Assembly (NCBI RefSeq): GCF_902859735.1
Contig: NZ_CADIJY010000004.1
Location: 248,001-312,000, forward strand
Source of the DNA: Achromobacter aegrifaciens
Lineage (GTDB): Bacteria; Pseudomonadota; Gammaproteobacteria; Burkholderiales; Burkholderiaceae_B
Length of the DNA stretch: 64,000 bases
Reading direction: 5' to 3'
Under the pieces are notes generated by a model. That model did no database searches. It was not told the DNA's origin and saw only the letters and a program-made list of their open reading frames with translations. Position 1 is the stretch's first letter; every line of letters begins with the position of its first letter. A program made the translations under genes and the position numbers. Below are positions 1 through 8,413 of the stretch, piece after piece.

Positions 1-70
1 TGTTAACTTGGTTAGCAAACCAAAATAGCTAGCACCGTAACGGGGTCACGGAAGAGGAGAATCAAGCGCA

Positions 71-1468
71 ATGGCCAATCTGGTTTTGCTGCTGCTGGGC
101 GTGGACTACCTGCGCAAGCGCGCCCGCGGGCTGTATGTCATCGGCGGCCTGCTTTTCATTACAGGCGTCACGCTGTTCATCGACGCGCTCGATAATGCCG
201 TCTATTTCCCGCTGAATTTCTTCGCGGCGCTGCTGGTCCTCGAAGGCCTGGCCACGCTGGTGATCGCCAAGTCCGGCGTGGGTGGGCAGCGGGTGCTGCG
301 CTATGCCAAGGGCGCCATCGTGCTGACGGCGGGCATCCTGGTCCTGATCGGCCACCATCACGGGCATTTCGCGCTGTCCATGCTGTTCGGCCTCATGTTC
401 CTGGTGGACGGCCTGATCCAGTGCACCGCCGCCTACGTGGTGCGCTATGACCGCTGGCGCTATGTCTTTGCCTCGGGCGTGGCCGAAATACTGTTGGCCA
501 TCTTCTTTTTCCAGCCCTACCCGACCCATTACGTCGGCACGGTGCCGTACTGCCTGGGCCTGTTCCTGGCGTTTACAGGGCTGCGGCTGCTGTCGCTGGC
601 GCGCCGCGTCCGCCACCTGGACTCCAACCCTGCGCTGGACGTCAATCCGCATCCGGACTTCATGCCCACGCGCGCCGACGCCCATGCGCAAAAGGTGTTC
701 GACGGCCCGCCGCTGGAATCGGAGCGCGCGCTGACCGTGCACGTCTGGACGCCGTCGGGTTCGGCCAAGACCGAGACGCGCAACTATCCCGTGGTGAACC
801 GCTACATCGCCGCCGTCGACATCAACGGCGTGGTGTCGACCGGCCACGCCGCGCTGGAATCGCCGGAAGGCGTGTACATCAGCCTGTATCCGGCCCAGGA
901 GATCGACCACTCTCCGGAACAGTTCGGCACCCTGCTGCGCGCCACGGCCGAAAACAACGTGCCCGGCGTGTACCAGCCCGACTACGCGACCGAATCCAAG
1001 GCCTGGACCCCGTCCACGATGCGGGTGCGCATCCGCAACTACGACGCAGCCAAGCTGCAGGCCTTCTGGGACGAATACCGCAAGACCGAGATCTACAACC
1101 TGACCCACCGCAACTGCTCCAGCTCCGTGTCCAGCGCGCTGGAAGCGGCGCTGGACGGCGTGGTGGGACGCCTGCACGGCCCGGATGCCGGTTGGCGCGT
1201 GCTGCTGCGCCTTTTGCTGACGCCGGAACTGTGGGTGGCGGCGCAGATCCGCAAGCGCGCGCTGACCATGGCCTGGACCCCGGGCCTGACGCTGGACTAT
1301 GCCCGTGCGCTCAGCATGCTGGCCGACCCGCGCCCGTTCGGCTGGTGGAAGATGTCGCAGGACGCGCTGCGCCAGATCGCGCGCATGCGCGCCGGCTGGC
1401 GCAAGCAGGACCGCAAGGCTCAGGCCCGCAATGCGGAGCAGGCCGAGTCCTCGCAAGGGGCGCAATGA
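71..1468 (+). CDS. HdeD/DUF308-like membrane protein fused to a permuted papain-fold (NlpC/P60/LRAT-like) domain
   Basis: The 465-residue protein begins with about six hydrophobic segments (residues 1-180) resembling HdeD/DUF308 acid-resistance membrane proteins, followed by a soluble domain of about 200 residues. That domain holds a Gly-His-Ala motif at His259 and an Asn-Cys motif at Cys349, the His-before-Cys order of circularly permuted papain-like folds (LRAT/YiiX-type). A hydrolase or acyltransferase acting at the membrane is inferred; the substrate is unknown. The start is supported by the purine-rich GGAAGAGGAGA stretch at 50-60. The next gene carries a comparable His...Asn-Cys domain, so the two probably act together as an operon (27-nt gap). 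The fusion call is from motif reading only. Confidence 0.75.
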   Translation: MANLVLLLLGVDYLRKRARGLYVIGGLLFITGVTLFIDALDNAVYFPLNFFAALLVLEGLATLVIAKSGVGGQRVLRYAKGAIVLTAGILVLIGHHHGHFALSMLFGLMFLVDGLIQCTAAYVVRYDRWRYVFASGVAEILLAIFFFQPYPTHYVGTVPYCLGLFLAFTGLRLLSLARRVRHLDSNPALDVNPHPDFMPTRADAHAQKVFDGPPLESERALTVHVWTPSGSAKTETRNYPVVNRYIAAVDINGVVSTGHAALESPEGVYISLYPAQEIDHSPEQFGTLLRATAENNVPGVYQPDYATESKAWTPSTMRVRIRNYDAAKLQAFWDEYRKTEIYNLTHRNCSSSVSSALEAALDGVVGRLHGPDAGWRVLLRLLLTPELWVAAQIRKRALTMAWTPGLTLDYARALSMLADPRPFGWWKMSQDALRQIARMRAGWRKQDRKAQARNAEQAESSQGAQ

Positions 1469-1495
1469 CGGCCCCGCAACGCGCGTGAAGACGCC

Positions 1496-2545
1496 ATGAT
1501 TGCGCAGATCGTGAGCGGCGTGGCCATCGTGGCCGGCGCGGCCTGGGGCGCGGCGGCGCTCTGGTTCCAATCGCCGTTCCCCGGCCGCGCGCGCGCCGTC
1601 CTGCCGGCGGCCTGGCTCGCGCTCGCGGCCGGCGCACTGATCGGCCTGTCTATCGGACAGCCCTTGATTGCCTGGCTGTTCGGCGCCCTGCTGCTGGCGC
1701 TCTTGGCCTGGTGGTGGCTGGGTGTGCGGCCGTCCAACGAGCGCCAGTGGATGCCCGAGGTGGCGCGCCAGACGCAAGGAACGGTCGAGGGCGACATCGT
1801 CACCCTGCGCAACGTGCGCAACTTCGACTGGCGGTCGCGCACCGATTACGACATGCGCTGGGAGACCCACAGCTACGACCTGTCACGCCTGGAATCGGTA
1901 GACCTGGCGTTGTCCTACTGGGGCCGGCCCGCCATCGCGCACGCCTTGGTGTCGTTCGGTTTTGCGGATGGCCAGTACGTGGTGTTCTCGGTGGAGATAC
2001 GCCGCAAGCTGCACGACGTATTCTCGGAAATTGGCGGTTTCTTCCGCCAGTACGAGTTGTCGGTGCTGGCCTCGACCGAGGAAGACAGCCTGCGCGTGCG
2101 CACCAATGTGCGCGGCGAAGAAGGCTATCTGTACCGCGTGCACATGCCGGACGGCGCGGCTCGCAAGCTGTTCCTGGCCTATGTGGAGACCGCTACCCGG
2201 CTGGCGGACAAGCCGCGCTTCTACAACACGCTGACGGGCAACTGCACCACCATCGTGTACCGGCTGGCCGACCAGATCGTGCCGGGGTTGCCGCTGGATT
2301 ACCGCGTGCTGTTCTCGGGTTATCTGCCCGAGTACCTGTACCGCCTGGATGCTCTGGAAGGAGCGGATAGTCCGCTGGCGTATCGGCAGGCCGGCCATTA
2401 CACGCAGCGTGCCCGCGCCACCGCGGACGCGGCCGAATTCTCGCGCAACATCCGGCGCGGCGTGCCAGGCGTGCCGCAGGCGCCCGCCCCCGCTCAGGAT
2501 GGCGCGGCCGTGCCCGGCGCCGGTGCGCGCAGCCGCGCCAAGTAA
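1496..2545 (+). CDS. DUF4105-family membrane protein (Lnb-type N-terminal domain)
   Basis: The 349-residue protein has three hydrophobic segments in its first 80 residues and then a periplasmic or cytoplasmic domain matching DUF4105. The landmark residues are His149 in an IAHALVSFGF stretch and Cys250 in the TGNCTTIVY motif, the presumed catalytic pair of this papain-like family. Family members of this type are associated with envelope hydrolysis or lipoprotein maturation, but no specific reaction can be assigned. It follows the preceding membrane protein by 27 nt and is probably co-transcribed. Its last 52 nt overlap the 3' end of the convergent FAD monooxygenase gene. Confidence 0.8.
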   Translation: MIAQIVSGVAIVAGAAWGAAALWFQSPFPGRARAVLPAAWLALAAGALIGLSIGQPLIAWLFGALLLALLAWWWLGVRPSNERQWMPEVARQTQGTVEGDIVTLRNVRNFDWRSRTDYDMRWETHSYDLSRLESVDLALSYWGRPAIAHALVSFGFADGQYVVFSVEIRRKLHDVFSEIGGFFRQYELSVLASTEEDSLRVRTNVRGEEGYLYRVHMPDGAARKLFLAYVETATRLADKPRFYNTLTGNCTTIVYRLADQIVPGLPLDYRVLFSGYLPEYLYRLDALEGADSPLAYRQAGHYTQRARATADAAEFSRNIRRGVPGVPQAPAPAQDGAAVPGAGARSRAK

Positions 2546-4089
2546 GCGCCCAGTGTCTCCAGGTGGCTTTCTTCCGAGCGTAGCCCGACATGGCCATCCG
2601 CCCTGACGGCCAGCACGAGGATATGCCGCACGCCGAGCCTTCCGGCCACCGAGGGATCCACATAGCCGTCCACGCCATCGACATCCGCATTCGCCGTCAG
2701 CGCGACCACGGCCTCGATGATGGCGCCGTCCGATAGCGGCTCGATCGCGGCGCGAACCTGGGCAAGCGCATCCGCAGACGTCCGCGGGCCGCCCAGGATG
2801 AAGACTGTATGGCCCTTGCGGTGGGCGCTCTCATGCAACATCCCCGCGCCGCCCGCCGCAAGGCGTATCGGGATCTGGTCGGGCAGCCGCTGGCCCGGCG
2901 AAACCGGGTCGTGCCGGTCTCCCATGACGATGGGCGAATCGCGGTAATCGATGTCCAGCTCCGCCTCGGCAACGGCCTCGTGGTGCTGCGAGGCGCCATC
3001 CTCGAAGGCTTTGCGGATGGCGGCATTGCGCTCGCGCAGCACGTCCGGGTCAGTGGCCAGCTGGGCGCTCTCGGCCTCGTCGCCCGACGCCAGCACGCGC
3101 TGCGCGGCCGGCCGGCGCTCCGCCTGGTAGCTGTCCAGCAGACTGTCCGAGCACTGGCCGCCGCAGACCAGCGCAAGCTTCCAGGCCAGGTTGACGGCGT
3201 CGTGCAGGCCGCTATTCATGCCATGGCCTTGGGCCGGACTGCAGGTGTGCGCGGCGTCTCCGGCCAGCAGGATGCGACCGGCCCGGAATTGCCGCGCGAC
3301 TTTGGTGTAGCAACGGAAGCGCGCCGGATGGGCCACGTCCTCGAAATTCGCCTCGGGCAGATAGCGCCGCAGCGTGGACAAGGCATCGGCCACCAGATCG
3401 GAGTCTTCGGCAGTAGGCCGCAGATACACGCGCCAGCGCTGGCCCGGCAGCGCCGTCAGGATCACCGGGATCCTGTCCAGGTAGGCGTAATTGGCCTCGA
3501 AGATCTCGGGCCAGCCGCTGATCGCGGCGTCGAACACCGCCCAAGGCTGGCTGATGTCGTGGCCGTCCTGCTCGATGCCTGTCAGCTCGCGCACCGTGCT
3601 GTGGTGGCCGTCGCAGCCTATCACCCACTCGGCCAGCACTTCGATTGCGCCGCCCGGCTGCTCGATCCTGGCCAGCATGCCGTCCGGCCGTTCCTGCAGA
3701 TCCACCAGCTTGCTGGCCCGCTGGACGGCGCCGCCGTGGCTGGACAGATAGTCGGCGAGGATGGACTCCGTGACCTCTTCCGAAATCCCGATGTTGTAGG
3801 GGTAGCGGCTGCCGCAAAGGTCCAGATCGATCTCGCCCAGCACCTTGCCGTCGGCATGGATGCGCGCGCCGCGCTGCTTCACGCCCGCGGCCAGCAGCGG
3901 CTCGACGATGCCCAGCGAATCGAAGATCTCCAGCGAGCGGGGGTGGACCACCGTTGCGCGGTCCCATTCCAGCGGCCGCTCGTGCGCATCGATCAACAGG
4001 CACTGCACGCCGCGCCGTTGCAGCTCGGCGGCGGTGAGCAGGCCCGCCGGACCGGCGCCCACCACCAGGACTGTCGTTGCAATCACCAT
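2494..4089 (-). CDS. FAD-dependent aromatic hydroxylase (PheA/TfdB, phenol 2-monooxygenase-like)
   Basis: The 531-residue flavoprotein monooxygenase is expected to hydroxylate an aromatic ring with NAD(P)H and O2. It shows the GAGPAGL FAD-binding motif (residues 11-17), the DG motif in CDGHHSTVRE (160-161), and the GD motif in LLAGDAAHTCSPAQGHGMN (277-278). The last 100 residues resemble the thioredoxin-like C-terminal domain of phenol hydroxylases, ending in a VRADGHVGLR stretch. A longer reading frame upstream exists, but the start at 4089 is chosen because a GAGG ribosome-binding element lies just before it and the FAD motif sits at the normal distance. The RBS is inside a perfect 10-bp inverted repeat (separate entry). 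A LysR gene lies upstream on the same strand. The substrate is unknown; resorcinol- or phenol-like compounds are possible. Confidence 0.88.
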   Translation of the reverse strand: MVIATTVLVVGAGPAGLLTAAELQRRGVQCLLIDAHERPLEWDRATVVHPRSLEIFDSLGIVEPLLAAGVKQRGARIHADGKVLGEIDLDLCGSRYPYNIGISEEVTESILADYLSSHGGAVQRASKLVDLQERPDGMLARIEQPGGAIEVLAEWVIGCDGHHSTVRELTGIEQDGHDISQPWAVFDAAISGWPEIFEANYAYLDRIPVILTALPGQRWRVYLRPTAEDSDLVADALSTLRRYLPEANFEDVAHPARFRCYTKVARQFRAGRILLAGDAAHTCSPAQGHGMNSGLHDAVNLAWKLALVCGGQCSDSLLDSYQAERRPAAQRVLASGDEAESAQLATDPDVLRERNAAIRKAFEDGASQHHEAVAEAELDIDYRDSPIVMGDRHDPVSPGQRLPDQIPIRLAAGGAGMLHESAHRKGHTVFILGGPRTSADALAQVRAAIEPLSDGAIIEAVVALTANADVDGVDGYVDPSVAGRLGVRHILVLAVRADGHVGLRSEESHLETLGAYLARLRAPAPGTAAPS

Positions 4090-4092
4090 GAT

Positions 4093-4118
4093 GTCGCCTC
4101 GAGAAATTTCGAGGCGAC
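4093..4118 (-). promoter_or_regulatory. Inverted repeat enclosing the ribosome-binding site of the FAD hydroxylase
   Basis: Perfect 10-bp arms GTCGCCTCGA and TCGAGGCGAC are separated by GAAATT and end 3 nt before the start codon at 4089. In the mRNA the 3' arm contains the GAGG ribosome-binding element, so a folded hairpin would hide it. The same repeat could instead be a protein operator. Structure is seen in the sequence; function is inferred. Confidence 0.6.
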
Positions 4119-4248
4119 CTGGATTGCGCCTCGGCACGAACCAAAAAAAGTAAGGCCGCGCATCGCTGGCCGTCAAAGATATTGAGGCTTACGCCGCTGG
4201 CATGACGCCGCGGACGGACCTCAACCTTTTGGACCGATCCCTGGCGAC

Positions 4249-5154
4249 TCAGCGGTGGCCGGCCAGCTGCGCGGCCTCGCCCAGCAGCGCGTCCAGGAGG
4301 CGGCGCGCCGGCACCGTCAGCGGCGCATCGGCGCGGTGCGTCACGTAGATGACGGTCTTGGGCAAGGGATCGATGATGTCCAGCCGCACCAGCCCCAACG
4401 CCGGCCCGTAACGGTCCAGGAACCCTTGCGGCATGATGCCGATCAGGTCCAGCTGCGGCATCAGCGCCAGCAACGTGGAAAAGGACTCGCATTCCAGCTG
4501 CAGGTGCAGCGCGCGTGCCTGCGTTTCGTCGCTGTACAGCGCCCTGGGATCGCCGGGCCCCTGCGCCGGCCCGGTCAGCACCCAGGCGGCTTCGGCCAGT
4601 TCGCTCAGGCGCCGGGCGCCGGCCAGCGGATGCGACGCCCGCGCAACGATGACCGACTGGCTTTCGAACAGCGGCTGCACGGCCAGGTCGCCTCCCCCGC
4701 CCGCTTCGGGCAGCGGCCCCAGCGCCATGTCAAGTTCGCCCGAACGGATGCGCTCCAGCGCCTGCGGATACAGCGTGTCGCGCACCCGCAGCCGCACCTG
4801 CGGCCAGCGCGCGCCGTAGCGCGCCACCGCGCCCGGCGCCAGCAGGATGGCGGCGGCGGGCGATACGCCCAGGGTCACCTGGGCTTCGGCGCCGCGCAGG
4901 TGCCAAGCCAGGTCTTCATGAGCCTTCTCGATTTCTCGCATGACGACCGCGGCGCGCGCCGCGAGGATCTCGCCGGCCTGCGCCAGCCGCACGCCCTTGG
5001 GCGTGCGCACCACGAGTTCGGCGCCGACCTCTTCTTCCAGCTGGCGCAGCGACTTGGTCAGCGCCGGCTGCGACACGTTCAGGACCTGCGCGGCGGCGCG
5101 CATGCTGCCAGTCCGGGCCAGGGTGAGCAACAGGTTCAGATGCTGGAGTCGCAA
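4249..5154 (-). CDS. LysR-family transcriptional regulator
   Basis: The 301-residue protein starts with a typical LysR winged helix-turn-helix (residues 1-60, with MRAAAQVLNVSQPALTKSLR as recognition region) followed by a type 2 periplasmic-binding effector domain. It is transcribed away from the sulfatase operon and toward the FAD hydroxylase. A palindrome with T-N11-A spacing lies 15 nt upstream of its start, so autoregulation and control of the divergent sulfatase-cupin-Bug operon are likely. The 159-nt gap to the hydroxylase leaves room for a separate promoter there. The inducer is unknown. Confidence 0.9.
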   Translation of the reverse strand: MRLQHLNLLLTLARTGSMRAAAQVLNVSQPALTKSLRQLEEEVGAELVVRTPKGVRLAQAGEILAARAAVVMREIEKAHEDLAWHLRGAEAQVTLGVSPAAAILLAPGAVARYGARWPQVRLRVRDTLYPQALERIRSGELDMALGPLPEAGGGGDLAVQPLFESQSVIVARASHPLAGARRLSELAEAAWVLTGPAQGPGDPRALYSDETQARALHLQLECESFSTLLALMPQLDLIGIMPQGFLDRYGPALGLVRLDIIDPLPKTVIYVTHRADAPLTVPARRLLDALLGEAAQLAGHR

Positions 5155-5168
5155 GCCGCCTCTCCGGC

Positions 5169-5187
5169 CGATTACCTGGGGTAATCG
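5169..5187. promoter_or_regulatory. LysR-type operator palindrome
   Basis: The sequence CGATTACCTGGGGTAATCG is a perfect 8-bp inverted repeat with a 3-nt centre and contains TTACCTGGGGTAA, which satisfies the T-N11-A LysR box. It lies between the divergent LysR gene (start 5154) and the sulfatase gene (start 5268), the classic position for LysR control. Confidence 0.75.
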
Positions 5188-5267
5188 ACATCAAAACAAT
5201 TCAAGGGATGCGCGCGCAGGCCGTCGATAGAATTCCTGCATGCCCCAATCGGAGACAGGAGCCTAGC

Positions 5268-6950
5268 ATGACCCGAGGCGTGAAGAACATTCTCTTCATC
5301 ATGTGCGACCAGCTGCGCTACGACCATCTTTCCTGTTTCGGCCACCCCAGGCTGAAGACCCCGAATCTGGACGCGCTGGCCGCGCGCGGCGTGATCTTTG
5401 ACCGCGCCTTCGTGCAGTCGCCCGTTTGCGGCCCGTCCCGCATGAGCTACTACACCGGACGCTACGTGCATGCGCACGGGGCCAGCTGGAACTTCGTGCC
5501 GCTGAAGGCCGGCGAGATGACCATCGGCGACCATCTGCGGCCGCTGGGCGTGCGTTCCGTGCTGGTGGGCAAGACCCACATGCGCGCCGACATGGCCGGC
5601 ATGTCACGGCTGGGCATAGACCCGGCCTCCGTCATCGGCCGCCGCATTGCCGAATGCGGCTTCGACGCCTACGAGCGCGACGATGGCATCCATCCGTATT
5701 CTGGCCACGACCCGGACCCGCGCTACAACGACTATCTGCGCGCGCAGGGCTACGGCGGCGACAATCCCTGGGAAAGCTGGGCCAATTCCGCCGTGGACGC
5801 GGACGGCACGGTGCGCTCGGGCTGGTTCCTGAAGTACTCCAACCTGCCCGCGCGCGTGCCCGACGAGCATTCGGAGACGCCGTACATCACGCGCCGCGCG
5901 ATGGACTTCATCAGCGAGGCGGGCGAGCAGCCCTGGTGCCTGCACCTGTCCTACATCAAGCCGCACTGGCCCTATCTGGCGCCTGCGCCCTACGCCGGCA
6001 TGTACAACGCGCAGGACGCGCTGCCTGTGGTGCGATCGGAGGCCGAACGCGCCGACCCGCATCCGGTGTACGCCGCGATGATGCAGCATCGCGTGTCGGC
6101 GACCTTTTCCGAGCCCGGCGTGCGCGAAGCCGTCATGCCGGGCTACATGGGATTGATCAAGCAGATCGACGACCAGCTCGGCGCGCTGTTCCGCTTCATG
6201 GAGGCGCGCGGACTGTTCGACAACACCATGATCGTATTCACGTCCGATCACGGCGACTATCTGGGCGACCACTGGATGGGGGAAAAGGACCTGTTCCATG
6301 AACCCGTCATCCGCGCGCCGCTGATCGTCTACGACCCGGATCCGCGGGCTGACGCCGCCCGCGGCACGCGCTGCGCGGCCATGGTCGAAGCAATAGACCT
6401 GGCGCCGACCTTCCTGGAGGCCTGTGGCGGCGTGCCGGTGCCGCACATCATGGACGGGCGTTCGCTGCGGCCCCTGCTGTTCGGCCAGACGCCGCCGGAT
6501 TGGCGCGACCACGTCATCTGCGAGTACGACTACGCCTTCCAGGATTCGCGCATCGCGCTGGGTACGTCCGCGCGCCAGGCCTGGCTGCGCATGGTGCGCG
6601 ATGAACGCTGGAAGTACGTGCTGGCCGAAGGCTACCGGCCGATGCTGTACGACCTGCAGGAAGACCCGAACGAATTCGTCGACCTGGGCGCCTCGCCCGC
6701 GCATGAGGCGGTGCGCAAGCGCATGGAGGAATTGCTGTTCCGCTGGGCGCGCCAGCCGCGCCAACGCGCCACGGTGGCCGACGGCACCATCGAATCGATC
6801 GAAGTCCAGCCGCGCATTTCCGAGGGCGGCATCCTGATCGGCTATTGGGACGAAGCCGACCTGGCCCGCGCCAGGCAGACGTTCAAGCCCCGTTTCGCAT
6901 CATCCAACCCGCTCGTGAAGCCGACGCTGGATCGGCTGTCGCAATCCTGA
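5268..6950 (+). CDS. Type I sulfatase / phosphonate monoester hydrolase-like enzyme
   Basis: The 561-residue alkaline-phosphatase-superfamily hydrolase has the formylglycine signature CGPSRMSYYTG beginning at Cys54, in which Cys is converted post-translationally to formylglycine. Metal-binding motifs are visible near the N-terminus (FIMCDQLR, TPNLDALA) and in the SDHGDYLGDH segment. The stretch leading from the signature into ASWNFVPL resembles phosphonate monoester hydrolases, so a sulfate, phosphonate or other ester could be the substrate. No signal peptide is seen, so it is probably cytoplasmic. The start at 5268 follows a GGAGACAGGAG ribosome-binding stretch. It is first in an operon with a cupin (10-nt gap) and a Bug receptor. 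No formylglycine-generating enzyme is in the window. Confidence 0.88.
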   Translation: MTRGVKNILFIMCDQLRYDHLSCFGHPRLKTPNLDALAARGVIFDRAFVQSPVCGPSRMSYYTGRYVHAHGASWNFVPLKAGEMTIGDHLRPLGVRSVLVGKTHMRADMAGMSRLGIDPASVIGRRIAECGFDAYERDDGIHPYSGHDPDPRYNDYLRAQGYGGDNPWESWANSAVDADGTVRSGWFLKYSNLPARVPDEHSETPYITRRAMDFISEAGEQPWCLHLSYIKPHWPYLAPAPYAGMYNAQDALPVVRSEAERADPHPVYAAMMQHRVSATFSEPGVREAVMPGYMGLIKQIDDQLGALFRFMEARGLFDNTMIVFTSDHGDYLGDHWMGEKDLFHEPVIRAPLIVYDPDPRADAARGTRCAAMVEAIDLAPTFLEACGGVPVPHIMDGRSLRPLLFGQTPPDWRDHVICEYDYAFQDSRIALGTSARQAWLRMVRDERWKYVLAEGYRPMLYDLQEDPNEFVDLGASPAHEAVRKRMEELLFRWARQPRQRATVADGTIESIEVQPRISEGGILIGYWDEADLARARQTFKPRFASSNPLVKPTLDRLSQS

Positions 6951-6960
6951 GGAGTGCAGC

Positions 6961-7413
6961 ATGATTCTCGAAACCCCCGACATCACCCGCGCCCAGGCCG
7001 GCCTGGACGGCGTCTCCTGGAACATCCTGGGCCAGGTGTACGTGCCCAAGCAGGTCAGCCTGGACAGCATTTCCTGGCACGCCACGTTTCCGGAAGAGAG
7101 CTTCGTGCCGCCGCACGTGCACCCCAACCAGGACGAGTACATCTTCGTGCTGGACGGCCGCATCGACCTGCTGCTGGACGGCAAGAAGACCTCGGCCGGC
7201 CCCGGCGACCTCGTGCGCATGCCTCGTGGCGTGCCGCATGCCTTCTTCAACAATTCCGGCGTCGCCGCCACCGCGCTGTTCTGGGCCGCGCCCGCGGGCA
7301 AGCTGCTGGAGCTTTACCGGCGCATCCACAACATGTCGAGTCCGGCGGAGGTCGTTGCGGTGGCGCCGGAGTACGACGTGATCTTCATGCCGCCTGTCTC
7401 GTCAGCGGCCTGA
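6961..7413 (+). CDS. Cupin-domain protein
   Basis: The 150-residue single-domain cupin has motif 1 in PPHVHPNQDEYIFVLDG (two His and Glu as metal ligands) and motif 2 in PGDLVRMPRGVPHAFFN. It may be a small dioxygenase, isomerase or sensor domain. Position between a sulfatase and a solute receptor suggests that it processes the product of the hydrolase. A GGAG ribosome-binding site precedes the start. The exact reaction cannot be read from the sequence. Confidence 0.85.
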   Translation: MILETPDITRAQAGLDGVSWNILGQVYVPKQVSLDSISWHATFPEESFVPPHVHPNQDEYIFVLDGRIDLLLDGKKTSAGPGDLVRMPRGVPHAFFNNSGVAATALFWAAPAGKLLELYRRIHNMSSPAEVVAVAPEYDVIFMPPVSSAA

Positions 7414-7416
7414 ACC

Positions 7417-8388
7417 ATGCGCCGCCGCACGCTACTGAAGGGCCTGTCCGGCGCCCTGGCCTGTACCCTGCCCTGGGCCGCCCGCGCCGCGTACCCGGAC
7501 AAGCCCGTACGCATCATCGTGCCGCTGCCGGCGGCCAGCCCGCCCGACGTGCTGGCGCGCGTGATCGGCGAAAGGCTGCAGCGCCTGTGGGGGCAGCCGG
7601 TGGTGGTGGAGAACCGGCCCGGCGCGACCGGCATGATAGGGCTGGACGCCGTCGCCCGCAGCGCCCCCGACGGTTACACCGTGGGCATCATGTTCCTGAC
7701 GCATACCGTGCTGCCGGCGCTGTTCGGCAAGGTGTCGTACCGCACGGATGGCGACTTCGCGCCGATCGCGAACCTGGTCTGGCTGTATAACGCCCTGCTG
7801 GTGGCGCCAGGCAGCGAGTACGCCGACGTCCGCGGCCTGGTCGAACAGGCGAAGCGCCAGCCCGGCAAGCTCAGCTACGGTTCCGGCGGCAACGGCTCGC
7901 CCGCCCATCTGCTGGGCGCGGCCTTCTGCCAGGCGGCCGGTATAGACATGCTGCACGTGCCATTCAAGGGTCCTGCGGAAGCGGCGCAGGCGCTGATGGG
8001 CGGCTACGTGCAGACCATGTTCGCCACCGCTTCCGTCGCAGTGCCGCTGGCGCAGTCCGGCAAGCTGCGCGCGCTCGCCGTCACGCGTGATGGCGGCATG
8101 GCCGCCTTGCCCGGCGTGCCCACGCTGGCCGAGGCCGGCGTGCCTGCGTTCAACCTGAAAGAATGGGAGGGAATCGTCGCTCCCGCAGGTACGCCGCCGG
8201 ACCTGATCGCCAAATGGAACGGCGCCATGCAGACCATCCTGGCCGACGCCGAGGTGCGCGACAAACTCGCCGGCCTGGGCATGGAAGCCGCCCAGGCCAA
8301 CACGCCGGCCGAGTTCACCGGGCTGATACGCGGCGAGCTGCAACGCTGGTCGGCGTTCGTGTCGGAACAGAAGCTGCGCAACGGATGA
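7417..8388 (+). CDS. Bug-family (TctC) periplasmic solute receptor
   Basis: The 323-residue Bug receptor has a twin-arginine-like leader (RRRTLLKG) ending at WAARA, then the characteristic YPDKPVRIIVPLPAAS start and the VVENRPGATGMIGLDAVA loop. Such receptors bind carboxylated ligands in the periplasm and usually serve a TctAB permease encoded elsewhere; none is present here. It starts 3 nt after the cupin stop and closes the sulfatase operon, suggesting that it captures the substrate of that pathway. Confidence 0.92.
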   Translation: MRRRTLLKGLSGALACTLPWAARAAYPDKPVRIIVPLPAASPPDVLARVIGERLQRLWGQPVVVENRPGATGMIGLDAVARSAPDGYTVGIMFLTHTVLPALFGKVSYRTDGDFAPIANLVWLYNALLVAPGSEYADVRGLVEQAKRQPGKLSYGSGGNGSPAHLLGAAFCQAAGIDMLHVPFKGPAEAAQALMGGYVQTMFATASVAVPLAQSGKLRALAVTRDGGMAALPGVPTLAEAGVPAFNLKEWEGIVAPAGTPPDLIAKWNGAMQTILADAEVRDKLAGLGMEAAQANTPAEFTGLIRGELQRWSAFVSEQKLRNG

Positions 8389-8413
8389 CGGGCGGGCGGC
8401 CAAGCCCGGCCGC

